Source: an uncultured Collinsella sp. (GTDB lineage Bacteria > Actinomycetota > Coriobacteriia > Coriobacteriales > Coriobacteriaceae). From it: a stretch of DNA of 9,678 bases. Position 1 is the stretch's first letter, and the number at the start of each line of letters is the position of its first letter. The translations under genes were made by a program, and so were the position numbers. Of the stretch, positions 1 through 6,561 are shown one piece after another. The stretch lies in contig CABSNH010000054.1 of assembly GCA_902478985.1 (NCBI GenBank), forward strand, positions 1 through 9,678, in the 5' to 3' direction. The notes under the pieces are model-generated. The model was not told the origin of the DNA and ran no database searches. It worked only from the letters and a program-made list of their open reading frames with translations.

Positions 1-46
1 TACACCCTAGAGTTCGTCGGCAGCGTCAGATGTGTATAAGAGACAG
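1..46 (+). other. Illumina P5/i5/Nextera Read 1 adapter (synthetic contamination)
   Basis: Bases 1-5 (TACAC) match the 3' end of the P5 primer. Bases 6-13 (CCTAGAGT) have the position and length of an i5 index and match the Nextera index I know as S516. Bases 14-27 (TCGTCGGCAGCGTC) and 28-46 (AGATGTGTATAAGAGACAG) are the Nextera Read 1 sequence and the Tn5 mosaic end. This is untrimmed library sequence at a contig edge, not genomic DNA. It fuses in frame with the next gene and creates a false start that adds the residues MYKRQ. Any annotation should begin at base 47. Confidence 0.98.
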
Positions 47-1120
47 ATGGACGCCATGGCCGAGCGCTTCCCCGAGCGCCGCGCCTCCGCCCCCGGCGAC
101 GCTGCCGACCGCGCCCGCATCACACCAGAGACCGAGCTCGACGTGCCCGCCACCTCTGTCTACCAGGCCGGCGCCATCAAGCTCGAAGAGGAGCTCTCCC
201 CTGCCGAGGCCTTCGAGACCGGCATGGGCGAGGGCGCCTACACCTACCTGGCCGACCACGCCACCAAGCGCATCGTCATCGACGTGCCCGCCTACGGCCG
301 CGCCACGGTTACCGTGCGCGTAAGCGGCGTCGACGCAGCGGCTGCGATTGCCGCCATCGACGTCGTCGCCCGCCCGCAGGCAACGCTCGACCTGCAGATC
401 GCCCTGGAATCCCCCGTTGTCGGCGAGGGCGTCGTGGGCTCTGTGCTGCGCGTGTGTGCCCACGAGTACGCCACCGTCAACGTGACCTGCACGCAGACGC
501 TCGACGACAGCTGGATCGCGCTCGACGACACCGGTCTGTTCCTAGACGAGGGCGCGCGCGTCAACGTGCAGCACACCGTCCTGGGCGCCGGCGCCAGCGC
601 CACCGGCCTTGCCGGCGACCTGCTGGGCGACACCGCCAAGGTGACGATCGATACCGATTACCTGGGCGCCCGCGAACAAGTGCGCGACTTTAACTACGAG
701 CTACGCCACCGCGGCCGCAAGACCGAGTGCGAAATCGACGCCAACGGCGTGCTGACTGGCACGTCCAAGAAGGTCTACCGCGGCACCATCGACCTCGTGC
801 ACGGCTGCAAAGGTGCAACCGGCACCGAGCGCGAGACGGTGCTCCTGGCCAACAAGGGCGTCGACAACAAGACCGTTCCCGTCATCCTCTGCGACGAGGA
901 CGACGTTGCCGGCAACCACGGCGCTACCATCGGCCACGTCCGCGACGAGCAGCTGTTCTACCTCGCCTGCCGCGGCCTTGACCAAAACGCCGCCGAGGAC
1001 CTGTTCATCCGCGCCAAGCTGGAGGACGCCGCGCTTTCCGCCATCGACGAGCGCACCCGCGCCGCCGTCGTTCGCTTGGGCAACAACCTAATCGACAACT
1101 TTGAGGAGGAGCTCGCATGA
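47..1120 (+). CDS. sufD: Fe-S cluster assembly protein SufD, 5'-truncated by the contig end
   Basis: SufD is the partner of SufB in the cytosolic SufBC2D scaffold, on which new Fe-S clusters are built. The 357 visible residues show the right-handed beta-helix core: long runs of short alternating beta-strands from about residue 75 to 285. The C-terminal signature follows (residues 278-310: PVILCDEDDV, then HGATIG, then EQLFYLACRG). The HGAT histidine (residue 291) lies where the SufD histidine at the SufB-SufD interface is expected; that is from family knowledge. The C-terminal helices (313-357) are complete and end at TGA 1118-1120. The 5' end is lost: genomic sequence begins at base 47 and the reading frame runs straight into the adapter, so the ATG at 47 or 56 need not be the start. 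Relatives are usually about 400 residues, so a few dozen may be missing. The stop overlaps the sufS start by 4 bases (ATGA). SufB is the main alternative, but the gene's place just before sufS favours SufD. Confidence 0.88.
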   Translation: MDAMAERFPERRASAPGDAADRARITPETELDVPATSVYQAGAIKLEEELSPAEAFETGMGEGAYTYLADHATKRIVIDVPAYGRATVTVRVSGVDAAAAIAAIDVVARPQATLDLQIALESPVVGEGVVGSVLRVCAHEYATVNVTCTQTLDDSWIALDDTGLFLDEGARVNVQHTVLGAGASATGLAGDLLGDTAKVTIDTDYLGAREQVRDFNYELRHRGRKTECEIDANGVLTGTSKKVYRGTIDLVHGCKGATGTERETVLLANKGVDNKTVPVILCDEDDVAGNHGATIGHVRDEQLFYLACRGLDQNAAEDLFIRAKLEDAALSAIDERTRAAVVRLGNNLIDNFEEELA

Positions 1121-2442
1121 TCGACACCGAGCACGTTAAATGCGATACCTGTACTGCCCCCGAGCCTATGGAGCTCGACGCCAGCGACGAGGCCTCGCGC
1201 GGCTGGCCTACCGTCGACATCGAGACCAACCCCTACAAGGCGCAGTTCCCGCTGTTCCAGCAGCACCCCGAAATCGCCTTCCTCGATAGCGCCGCCACCG
1301 CGCAGCGTCCCGCCTGCGTGCTCGACGCCGAGCGCGACTTCTACCAGCGCATGAACGCCAACCCCCTGCGTGGCCTGTACTCGCTGTCCGTCGAGGCCAC
1401 CGAGGCCATCGCGAAGGTGCGCCAGCAGATCGCCGACGTCATCGGCGCCCCCCAGGCCAACGAGGTCGTCTTCACCCGCAACACGAGCGAGTCGCTCAAC
1501 CTGGTCGCCAAGAGCTTTGCGCCCACGGTCCTCGAGCCGGGCGACGAGGTCGTCATCACCATCATGGAGCACCACTCTAACCTGATCCCGTGGCAGCAGG
1601 TCTGCCGCGAGACCGGCGCCAAGCTCGTCTACCTCTACCCCACCAAGACCGGTCAGCTCACGACCGAGGAGGTTCTGTCCAAGGTGGGTCCCAAGACCAA
1701 GATCTTGGCCGTGGGTCAAGTCTCTAACGTGCTGGGCGTCGAGAACCCGGTCAAGAATCTCGGCAAGCTCGTGCACAAGTACGGCGGCTATCTGGTCGTC
1801 GACGGTGCGCAGTCGCTGCCGCACATGCCGGTCGATGTGGCCGATCTGGGCGCCGACTTCTTTGCCTTTAGCGCGCACAAGGCCATGGGCCCCATGGGCA
1901 TCGGCGTGCTGTGGGGCAAGATGGACCTGCTCAACGCCATGCCGCCCATGCTCACCGGCGGTGAGATGATCGACTCGGTCACCGAGCAGGATGCCGTCTG
2001 GGCTCCCGTCCCCGAGAAGTTCGAGGCCGGCACGCAGGACGCCGCCGGCATCTTCGCCACAGGCGCGGCACTTGATTACCTCGTCAACACGGTGGGCTAC
2101 GAAAACATCCAGGCACGCGAGCAGGCACTCGTCCACTACCTGATGGGCGAGCTCATGCAGCTCGACTTTGTCCAGATCATCGGCTCCATCTATTGGGACA
2201 ACCACCACGGCGTCGTGAGCTTTAACGTCAAGGGCATCCACCCACACGATGTCGCGAGCATCATGGACATGGACGGCGTCTGCATCCGCGCCGGTCACCA
2301 CTGCGCGCAGCCGTTGCTCACCTGGCTAGGCGTCGAGAACCTTGCCTGCTGCCGCGCCAGCGTGGCTTTCTACAACGACAAGGCCGATATCGACAAGTTT
2401 ATCGCCGGCCTGCATCACGTTTGGAGCACGTTCAATGGGTAA
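1117..2442 (+). CDS. sufS: Cysteine desulfurase SufS
   Basis: This is a PLP-dependent group II cysteine desulfurase that takes sulfur from L-cysteine as an enzyme persulfide for Fe-S assembly in the cytosol. It has 441 residues. The aminotransferase V fold starts near residue 40 (FLDSAATAQRP, 55-65). HH at 152-153 stacks on PLP, VDGAQS (228-233) carries the PLP Asp, and SAHK (252-255) carries the Schiff-base Lys255. RAGHHC (391-396) is the substrate-binding region. The catalytic cysteine is Cys412 in CCRAS (411-415); Cys411 beside it is an extra. The start at 1117 is supported by AGGAGG at 1104-1109 with a 7-base spacer and by the ATGA overlap with sufD; Met18 (1168) has no ribosome binding site. 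Compared with typical SufS proteins of about 405-410 residues, there is an acidic N-terminal extension of roughly 33 residues with a CxxC pair (Cys9, Cys12). The sufU start overlaps its last 8 bases, so the two are probably made in proportion. Confidence 0.96.
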   Translation: MIDTEHVKCDTCTAPEPMELDASDEASRGWPTVDIETNPYKAQFPLFQQHPEIAFLDSAATAQRPACVLDAERDFYQRMNANPLRGLYSLSVEATEAIAKVRQQIADVIGAPQANEVVFTRNTSESLNLVAKSFAPTVLEPGDEVVITIMEHHSNLIPWQQVCRETGAKLVYLYPTKTGQLTTEEVLSKVGPKTKILAVGQVSNVLGVENPVKNLGKLVHKYGGYLVVDGAQSLPHMPVDVADLGADFFAFSAHKAMGPMGIGVLWGKMDLLNAMPPMLTGGEMIDSVTEQDAVWAPVPEKFEAGTQDAAGIFATGAALDYLVNTVGYENIQAREQALVHYLMGELMQLDFVQIIGSIYWDNHHGVVSFNVKGIHPHDVASIMDMDGVCIRAGHHCAQPLLTWLGVENLACCRASVAFYNDKADIDKFIAGLHHVWSTFNG

Positions 2443-2857
2443 TCTGTACAACTCCACCACGTTTATGGAGCACAACTCGCATCCCGACTATAAGTACGAG
2501 ATGGATGCCCCCACGCACGAGCACGACGGCATCAACCCCAGCTGCGGCGACGAGCTCACCTTGCAGCTGCGTGTCGAAAACGGCGTGATCGAGGAGGCCT
2601 CCTTTACCGGTCACGGTTGCGCCATCAGCCAGGCCAGCGCCGACATCATGGCCGATCTCATCACCGGCGAGACGGTCGAGGAAGCACGTCGTCTGGCAGG
2701 GCTTTTCCTCGCCATGATCCGTGGCGAGCAGCTCTCCGAGGAGGACCTGGAAGATCTGGACGAGGCCGCCCAGCTCCAGGACATCTCGCACATGCCCGCC
2801 CGCGTCAAATGCGCCGAGTTAGCCTGGCGCACCCTCGACGGCATGCTCGAAGGGTAA
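2435..2857 (+). CDS. sufU: SufU, zinc-dependent sulfurtransferase partner of SufS
   Basis: SufU accepts persulfide sulfur from the SufS active-site cysteine by a zinc-ligand swap and passes it to the SufBCD scaffold. The protein has 140 residues and the IscU-like fold. The zinc ligands are visible: Cys37 and Asp39 in CGDE, Cys62 in GHGCAIS, and Cys126 in ARVKCAELAW. They match the Cys/Asp/Cys/Cys set of Bacillus SufU. The long segment between Cys62 and Cys126 includes the insertion that separates SufU from IscU (roughly residues 90-118, rich in Asp and Glu). The start at 2435 is chosen because GGAG at 2423-2426 sits 8 bases upstream and because homologues begin with a similar NLY..T sequence. 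An in-frame ATG at 2342 would lie deep inside sufS and is rejected. This is the last gene of the suf operon; a terminator follows 40 bases after the stop. Confidence 0.95.
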   Translation: MGNLYNSTTFMEHNSHPDYKYEMDAPTHEHDGINPSCGDELTLQLRVENGVIEEASFTGHGCAISQASADIMADLITGETVEEARRLAGLFLAMIRGEQLSEEDLEDLDEAAQLQDISHMPARVKCAELAWRTLDGMLEG

Positions 2858-2897
2858 ACTAGCCAGTAGCGGATGCCCCAGATCAAAGGGTTTGATT

Positions 2898-2931
2898 GCC
2901 GAGCCGCCCAATACGGGCGGCTCGGCTTTTT
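2898..2931 (+). terminator. Intrinsic terminator of the suf operon
   Basis: A perfect 12-bp stem (GCCGAGCCGCCC at 2898-2909 with GGGCGGCTCGGC at 2915-2926) closes a 5-base loop (AATAC) and is followed by TTTTT at 2927-2931. It lies 40 bases after the sufU stop, so it ends the sufD-sufS-sufU transcript. Confidence 0.95.
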
Positions 2932-3131
2932 CATAACGCCTCGGACACACAAAGTTCGCGCGTCCGGCGCTCGCCCTGTCATTTACCGAACAGCCAGCCG
3001 CAAACACGGACGTTTTCCACAGTGCCAACGGCTAGCGACAGAGCCACGGGCACCCCAAGCAACGCCCCATGCCCCGTCCTGCTGGGCTCCGGTTCGCTTC
3101 GCGCCCGCCACAGACGGGTCCCATAGGGTGC

Positions 3132-3162
3132 GGCGTGCATTTTTGCGAGTTTTCAGCACGCC
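3132..3162 (+). repeat. REP-like hairpin, copy 1
   Basis: GGCGTGC (3132-3138) pairs perfectly with GCACGCC (3156-3162) around a 17-base loop that includes a T run and GCGAGTTTTCA. The 12-base core GAGTTTTCAGCA (3147-3158) occurs again in inverted orientation at 3345-3356. The shape (short GC-rich stem, shared loop sequence, non-coding position, transposase-like gene nearby) resembles REP elements. Membership of a genome-wide family is inferred. Confidence 0.5.
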
Positions 3163-3338
3163 AAGTTGCGTGTATACGCATTGAAAGCGTTAATCAACGT
3201 CTCCAGGCACCCTTTTATATCGTTTTAGAACAAGCATCGTGGTCTCAGGGGTCACAAGCATGCGCTTTGGAGGCACATCGGCAGGCATAAATGGCTTCGG
3301 GACCCATATATTTCAAGATTACGGCGGTGCCGACAGCG

Positions 3339-3375
3339 CCACGATGCTGAAAACTCCGCTTTTTGCACGGTGTGG
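3339..3375 (-). repeat. REP-like hairpin, copy 2 (inverted relative to copy 1)
   Basis: Read on the minus strand this copy shares GTGCA and the 12-base core GAGTTTTCAGCA (3356-3345) with copy 1, 17 of 24 positions over the unit. The hairpin is weaker: CCAC (3339-3342) pairs with GTGG (3372-3375) and TGC (3345-3347) with GCA (3365-3367), separated by internal loops. The two copies face each other with about 190 bases between their cores, like an inverted REP doublet. Confidence 0.45.
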
Positions 3376-3528
3376 ACGGGGGTAGGCGCGGGTAAAACCG
3401 GACTGAGCCGTATTTTTATGCAAGACGGCAATCGTTCTATGCATATCAAGAAGTGCAGTCAGCGTACCAAGCATTTAGAACGCAGGTTGCGGCGCATGAA
3501 CGACCCCAGCCGCGGTGCACAGGCAGCC

Positions 3529-4341
3529 CTACATCACGTTTCCGCCAGCCCGCATCGCCGCCCCCGTGCGGGTCCGCACAATACGAGAAACCGTACTTTT
3601 GCCAATCCCGGTATAGTGCTCAATCTGGCGCACCGTAAAACCGGCATCGTGCAATCCGAGAACAACACTATCGCGCCGCGACGGCGGTGCGGCTTTAACC
3701 CCGTGGAGCGGAACCCCGAGGCTCTTCGCAAACTTGTCGACAAAGGCGTGGCGTTCCCACTCCGTCTCTCCCATATCGTGCAGCGCCGGTTCGCCGCCGT
3801 CGAACATCGCTAGCGAATAGGCAATAAAGCCCTCGGCAGAACCAAAAAGCTCAAGCACGCAAGAAGGATCGGAAAATCCCCTCGTGACATCAGCCGCATC
3901 ACTGTCGTAAGCGCGCAGATGCTCCGCAAAGCTGCTCCAGAGATAACGCTCGATTAGGCTAATGCCCGCCTCCTGCGGATTGGCGTACACGGAGCGAATA
4001 GCCTCCATCACCTGCCAGTCGGTATCGAGCGAGCGGCGCTCAAAACGCTCACGAAATAGGCAGCCCGCGCGCCCGGTACGCTTATTGAACCGACGAGCAT
4101 ACGTCAACAGTAGCCGCTGCATAGCAGCGCTCATTTCGTCCTCGTAATCCAAAAGCACCAGATCCACGTAGTCGCTCATGAGACACCACGCCACAATCGT
4201 CACCTGGGCATCGCGGCAGCAGTCGCGCATCAGTTCCAAAAACTCCCACCGGTCCTCGTCGCTCTCAAAGATCAACTGCCCGCCCATACCACGGGCACAA
4301 ACATGGTAAAAACCGGTGATCGTTTTCCAAACGCGCTGCAT
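3529..4341 (-). CDS. Y1/REP-associated transposase-like protein with degenerate HUH motif
   Basis: A 270-residue protein with the layout of long REP-associated tyrosine transposases. A Y1 transposase-like domain covers about residues 8-125 (FYHVCARG at 11-18, IFESDEDRWEFLELM at 24-38, a LFRERF segment at 95-100, VYANPQEAGI at 118-127). A C-terminal helix-turn-helix lies at about 222-256 (AGFTVRQIEHYTGIGKSTVS). The family normally has NHxHL as its metal-binding HUH motif; here the aligned segment is DYVDL (57-61), with Tyr58 and Asp60 in place of the two histidines. The candidate nucleophile Tyr119 is kept. This suggests DNA binding without normal nicking, so a domesticated or decaying protein; that is inference. 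The start at 4341 is supported by AGGGAG (plus-strand 4346-4351) four bases upstream. The gene stands alone and is divergent from the scaffold gene at 4735. No flanking terminal repeats of an insertion sequence were seen, but REP-like hairpins lie beyond its 3' end. Confidence 0.75.
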   Translation of the reverse strand: MQRVWKTITGFYHVCARGMGGQLIFESDEDRWEFLELMRDCCRDAQVTIVAWCLMSDYVDLVLLDYEDEMSAAMQRLLLTYARRFNKRTGRAGCLFRERFERRSLDTDWQVMEAIRSVYANPQEAGISLIERYLWSSFAEHLRAYDSDAADVTRGFSDPSCVLELFGSAEGFIAYSLAMFDGGEPALHDMGETEWERHAFVDKFAKSLGVPLHGVKAAPPSRRDSVVLGLHDAGFTVRQIEHYTGIGKSTVSRIVRTRTGAAMRAGGNVM

Positions 4342-4734
4342 GGCGCTCCCTTCGCCGGGATCTACTTACCATCCAATACATCACGATTGAAACGTGCTAT
4401 CAAAACATTCACGCAAAATGGCACCCGTCGACGGTAAGAGGCGGCAAATCGACGGCGAACGGCAACAAAGCCACAGGTCAGGAAACGCAGCCTTGCCAAA
4501 AGCTTGACCAGAACCGACCCCCCTTCAACGGATCGCACAACCGCAAACAATCTGGTTAAATCGTTTCAATTGAAAGTTCCGCGCTTCTCGCTACGAAAAC
4601 TGAGCCGTTCGCCGAATATTCCGTGCATTTCGCGGTATTATAGGGGCTGCATGTCATGTCCCTTTCGAAGGGTCGCCCGGCAATCGCCAGCCACGACCCC
4701 CAGACGGGACGCCAACACGATAGAGAGGAGAGGC
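4342..4734. other. Divergent intergenic region upstream of the scaffold/GGGtGRT operon
   Basis: These 393 bases separate a minus-strand gene from a plus-strand operon and must hold promoters for both. I see no gene. The frame of the scaffold gene stays open upstream to 4504, but those residues are basic, low in family resemblance and not preceded by a ribosome binding site. Candidate promoter pieces are weak: TTGAAA (4570-4575) with TACGAA (4592-4597), 16 bases apart, or TATTAT (4636-4641) with no good -35. A small hairpin, CCCTT-TCG-AAGGG, lies at 4660-4672 in the probable leader. Confidence 0.6.
4564..4575. promoter_or_regulatory. Perfect 12-bp palindrome, possible operator
   Basis: TTTCAATTGAAA is a perfect inverted repeat 159 bases before the scaffold gene. 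Its right half includes TTGAAA, a fair match to a -35 box. The half-site sequence CGTTTCAAT (4562-4570) recurs inverted as ATTGAAACG at 4386-4394, close to the start of the divergent transposase-like gene. A regulator binding both sites is possible but unproven. Confidence 0.3.
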
Positions 4735-5469
4735 ATGCAGTACTCACAGGAAGTGGAGAACATGTGCCCCGTTGCCAAGGGTGCATACCACGGCCCCGCA
4801 CCCATCCCCGAGGAGGGCAAGTGGGTCCAGGCTAAGGAGATTTCCGACATCTCCGGTCTTACGCACGGTGTGGGTTGGTGCGCACCTCAGCAGGGCGCCT
4901 GCAAGCTCACGCTGAACGTCAAGGACGGCATCATCGAGGAGGCCCTCGTTGAGACCATCGGCTGCTCGGGCATGACCCACTCTGCTGCCATGGCTTCCGA
5001 GATCCTTCCCGGTAAGACCATCCTCGAGGCCCTCAACACCGACCTCGTCTGCGACGCCATCAACGTTGCTATGCGCGAGATCTTCCTGCAGATCGTTTAC
5101 GGCCGCAGCCAGACCGCATTCTCCGAGGGCGGCCTGCCCGTGGGCGCCTCCCTCGACGACCTCGGCAAGGGCCTTCGCTCTCAGGTCGGCACCATGTTCG
5201 GCACCAAGGCCAAGGGCGCTCGTTACCTCGAGCTCGCTCAGGGCTACGTCACCCGCATGGCTCTCAACGACAAGAACGAGATCATCGCGTTCGAGTTCCT
5301 GAACCTCGGTAAGTTCACCGATGCCGTCAAGGCTGGCAAGACCCCCGAGGAGGCCATCGCTGGCGCTATGGGCCACTATGGTCAGTGGGAGAACGCTGCC
5401 AAGTACATCGACCCGCGCACCGACGAGGAGACCCACTCCGTCGCCAGCGTGTTCCCGGTTCACGAGTAG
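4735..5469 (+). CDS. NifU/IscU-like iron-sulfur scaffold protein paired with GGGtGRT
   Basis: A 244-residue protein, annotated in relatives as an iron-sulfur cluster assembly scaffold. Residues about 40-130 align with the NifU N-terminal/IscU fold: CKLTLNVKDGIIEEA (56-70) and ETIGCSGMTHSAAMASE (73-89) correspond to the first two cysteine regions of IscU, giving Cys56 and Cys77 as likely ligands. The Asp following the first Cys in IscU and the HC motif near its third Cys are not evident; Cys49 (GWCAP), Cys106 (DLVCDA) and Cys11 (NMCPVAKG) are other candidates. The C-terminal part (about 130-244) is outside the usual IscU fold. Cluster binding is inferred from family. The start at 4735 has AGGAG at 4726-4730 and fits relatives beginning with a similar YS.EVE.MCPVAKG; Met10 (4762) is a less likely alternative. 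It lies 18 bases before the GGGtGRT gene and is co-transcribed. Codons are strongly biased to GCT, CTC, AAG and ATC, suggesting high expression. Confidence 0.88.
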   Translation: MQYSQEVENMCPVAKGAYHGPAPIPEEGKWVQAKEISDISGLTHGVGWCAPQQGACKLTLNVKDGIIEEALVETIGCSGMTHSAAMASEILPGKTILEALNTDLVCDAINVAMREIFLQIVYGRSQTAFSEGGLPVGASLDDLGKGLRSQVGTMFGTKAKGARYLELAQGYVTRMALNDKNEIIAFEFLNLGKFTDAVKAGKTPEEAIAGAMGHYGQWENAAKYIDPRTDEETHSVASVFPVHE

Positions 5470-5487
5470 AAAGGGAGGGAAATAACT

Positions 5488-6492
5488 ATGACTGTTACGT
5501 TCGAAGGTTACGAGCGCCGCGCTGACAAGATCAACAAGTGCCTCGCCGACAACGGCATCGCCTCCCTCGAGGAAGCTCTGCAGATCTGCACCGACAAGGG
5601 CTTCAACCCGCGTGAGATCGTCAACAACACCCAGTCCATCGCCTTCCAGAACGCCGAGTGGGCCTACACCCTCGGCTGCGCTCTCGCTGTCAAGCGTGGC
5701 GCCAAGACCGCTTCTGAGGCTGCCGCCATCATCGGCGAGGGCATCCAGGCCTTCACCGTTCCCGGCTCCGTCGCCGAGGACCGCAAGGTCGGTCTGGGCC
5801 ACGGCAACCTGGGCGCTATGCTGCTCTCCGACGACACCGAGTGCTTCGCCTTCCTGGCTGGCCATGAGTCCTTCGCTGCCGCCGAGGGCGCTATCGGCCT
5901 GGCTCTGAACGCCAACAAGGCTCGCAAGAAGCCGCTGCGCGTTATCCTCAACGGTCTGGGCAAGGACGCCGCTCAGATCATCGCCCGCATCAACGGCTTC
6001 ACCTACGTGAAGACCCAGTTCGACTACTTCACGGGCGAGCTCAAGGTCGTCGAGACCATCCCCTACTCCGATGGTCCCCGCGCCGCCGTCAACTGCTACG
6101 GCGCCGACGACGTCCGCGAGGGCGTTGCCATCATGTGGCACGAGAACGTCGACATCTCGATCACCGGCAACTCCACCAACCCGACGCGCTTCCAGCACCC
6201 CGTCGCTGGCACCTACAAGAAGGAGCGCCTCGAGGCTGGCAAGAAGTACTTCTCCGTCGCTTCTGGTGGCGGCACTGGCCGTACCCTGCACCCGGACAAC
6301 ATGGGCGCCGGCCCTGCCTCTTACGGCATGACCGACACCATGGGCCGTATGCACTCCGACGCCCAGTTCGCCGGTTCTTCCTCCGTGCCTGCGCACGTCG
6401 ACATGATGGGTCTCATCGGCATGGGCAACAACCCCATGGTTGGTGCCACCGTCGCCTGCGCTGTCGCCGTCGAGGAGGCCCTCAAGGCCTAA
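5488..6492 (+). CDS. GGGtGRT family protein (function unknown)
   Basis: A 334-residue protein of the GGGtGRT family (Pfam PF14057, from memory), named for the glycine motif seen here at residues 260-266 (GGGTGRT, then LHPDN). Other conserved-looking stretches are GHGNLGAMLLSDDTECFAFLAGHES (104-128), a Gly- and Asn-rich part at 155-170, and GLIGMGNNPMVGATVA (308-323). Cysteines are at 18, 34, 64, 119, 203 and 324. There is no signal peptide or membrane segment, so it is cytosolic. The biochemical role is not known to me; constant pairing with a NifU-like scaffold suggests a cluster- or sulfur-dependent job, and the GGGTGRT loop could bind phosphate or a nucleotide, which is inference. The ribosome binding site AGGGAGGG (5472-5479) sits 8 bases before ATG 5488. 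Codon bias is as strong as in the scaffold gene, indicating high expression. It is the last gene of the operon; a terminator follows 34 bases after the stop. Confidence 0.93.
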   Translation: MTVTFEGYERRADKINKCLADNGIASLEEALQICTDKGFNPREIVNNTQSIAFQNAEWAYTLGCALAVKRGAKTASEAAAIIGEGIQAFTVPGSVAEDRKVGLGHGNLGAMLLSDDTECFAFLAGHESFAAAEGAIGLALNANKARKKPLRVILNGLGKDAAQIIARINGFTYVKTQFDYFTGELKVVETIPYSDGPRAAVNCYGADDVREGVAIMWHENVDISITGNSTNPTRFQHPVAGTYKKERLEAGKKYFSVASGGGTGRTLHPDNMGAGPASYGMTDTMGRMHSDAQFAGSSSVPAHVDMMGLIGMGNNPMVGATVACAVAVEEALKA

Positions 6493-6526
6493 TCGCGCCC
6501 GCGCGATGCTCATATAGGTGAGCTTT

Positions 6527-6561
6527 AGAGCCGCTACCCACCCGGGTGGCGGCTCTTTTTT
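6527..6561 (+). terminator. Intrinsic terminator of the scaffold/GGGtGRT operon
   Basis: GAGCCGCTACCC (6528-6539) pairs with GGGTGGCGGCTC (6544-6555) with one U.G wobble around a 4-base loop (ACCC). An outer A-T pair (6527/6556) extends it, and TTTTTT follows at 6556-6561. Confidence 0.95.

Larger units (their letters stand above)
2858..3528. other. Long intergenic region between sufU and the transposase-like gene
   Basis: These 671 bases contain the suf terminator and two inverted REP-like hairpins, annotated separately, and no gene I can support. Short open frames exist on both strands, but they lack ribosome binding sites, have atypical composition (rich in Arg, Pro and His) and resemble no family I recognise. 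No tRNA, riboswitch or CRISPR pattern was seen. The middle part (about 3170-3340) is less GC-rich than the coding DNA. A small hairpin (TGCGT-GTAT-ACGCA, 3167-3180) follows the first REP-like copy. Confidence 0.7.

Noticed and set aside
32..46. ATG at 32 as the start of sufD
   Set aside because: Bases 32-46 are adapter sequence; the five residues it adds are artificial.
958..2301. Long open frame on the minus strand opposite sufD/sufS
   Set aside because: It lies fully antisense to two well-recognised genes, is low-complexity (rich in Asp, Val, Gly, His and Leu) and is explained by third-position G/C bias in the real genes.
2873..3184. Plus-strand open frame of about 100 codons after sufU
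   Set aside because: It starts inside the terminator region, has no ribosome binding site, and its composition looks like translated non-coding DNA.
3370..3813. Plus-strand open frame overlapping the transposase-like gene
   Set aside because: Its 3' half is antisense to a recognisable gene, and the rest has no family resemblance or ribosome binding site.
3529..4341. Complete IS200/IS605 insertion sequence
   Set aside because: No tnpB-like gene or characteristic end hairpins directly flank the gene, and the HUH motif is lost, so an active insertion sequence is not supported.
4504..4734. N-terminal extension of the scaffold protein
   Set aside because: The frame is open, but homologues start at the equivalent of 4735, where there is an AGGAG site; the upstream residues are unlike the family.
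4744..6513. 589-residue open frame on the minus strand opposite the scaffold and GGGtGRT genes
   Set aside because: It is an antisense shadow of two strongly codon-biased genes. It spans their intergenic gap by chance and resembles no family I know.
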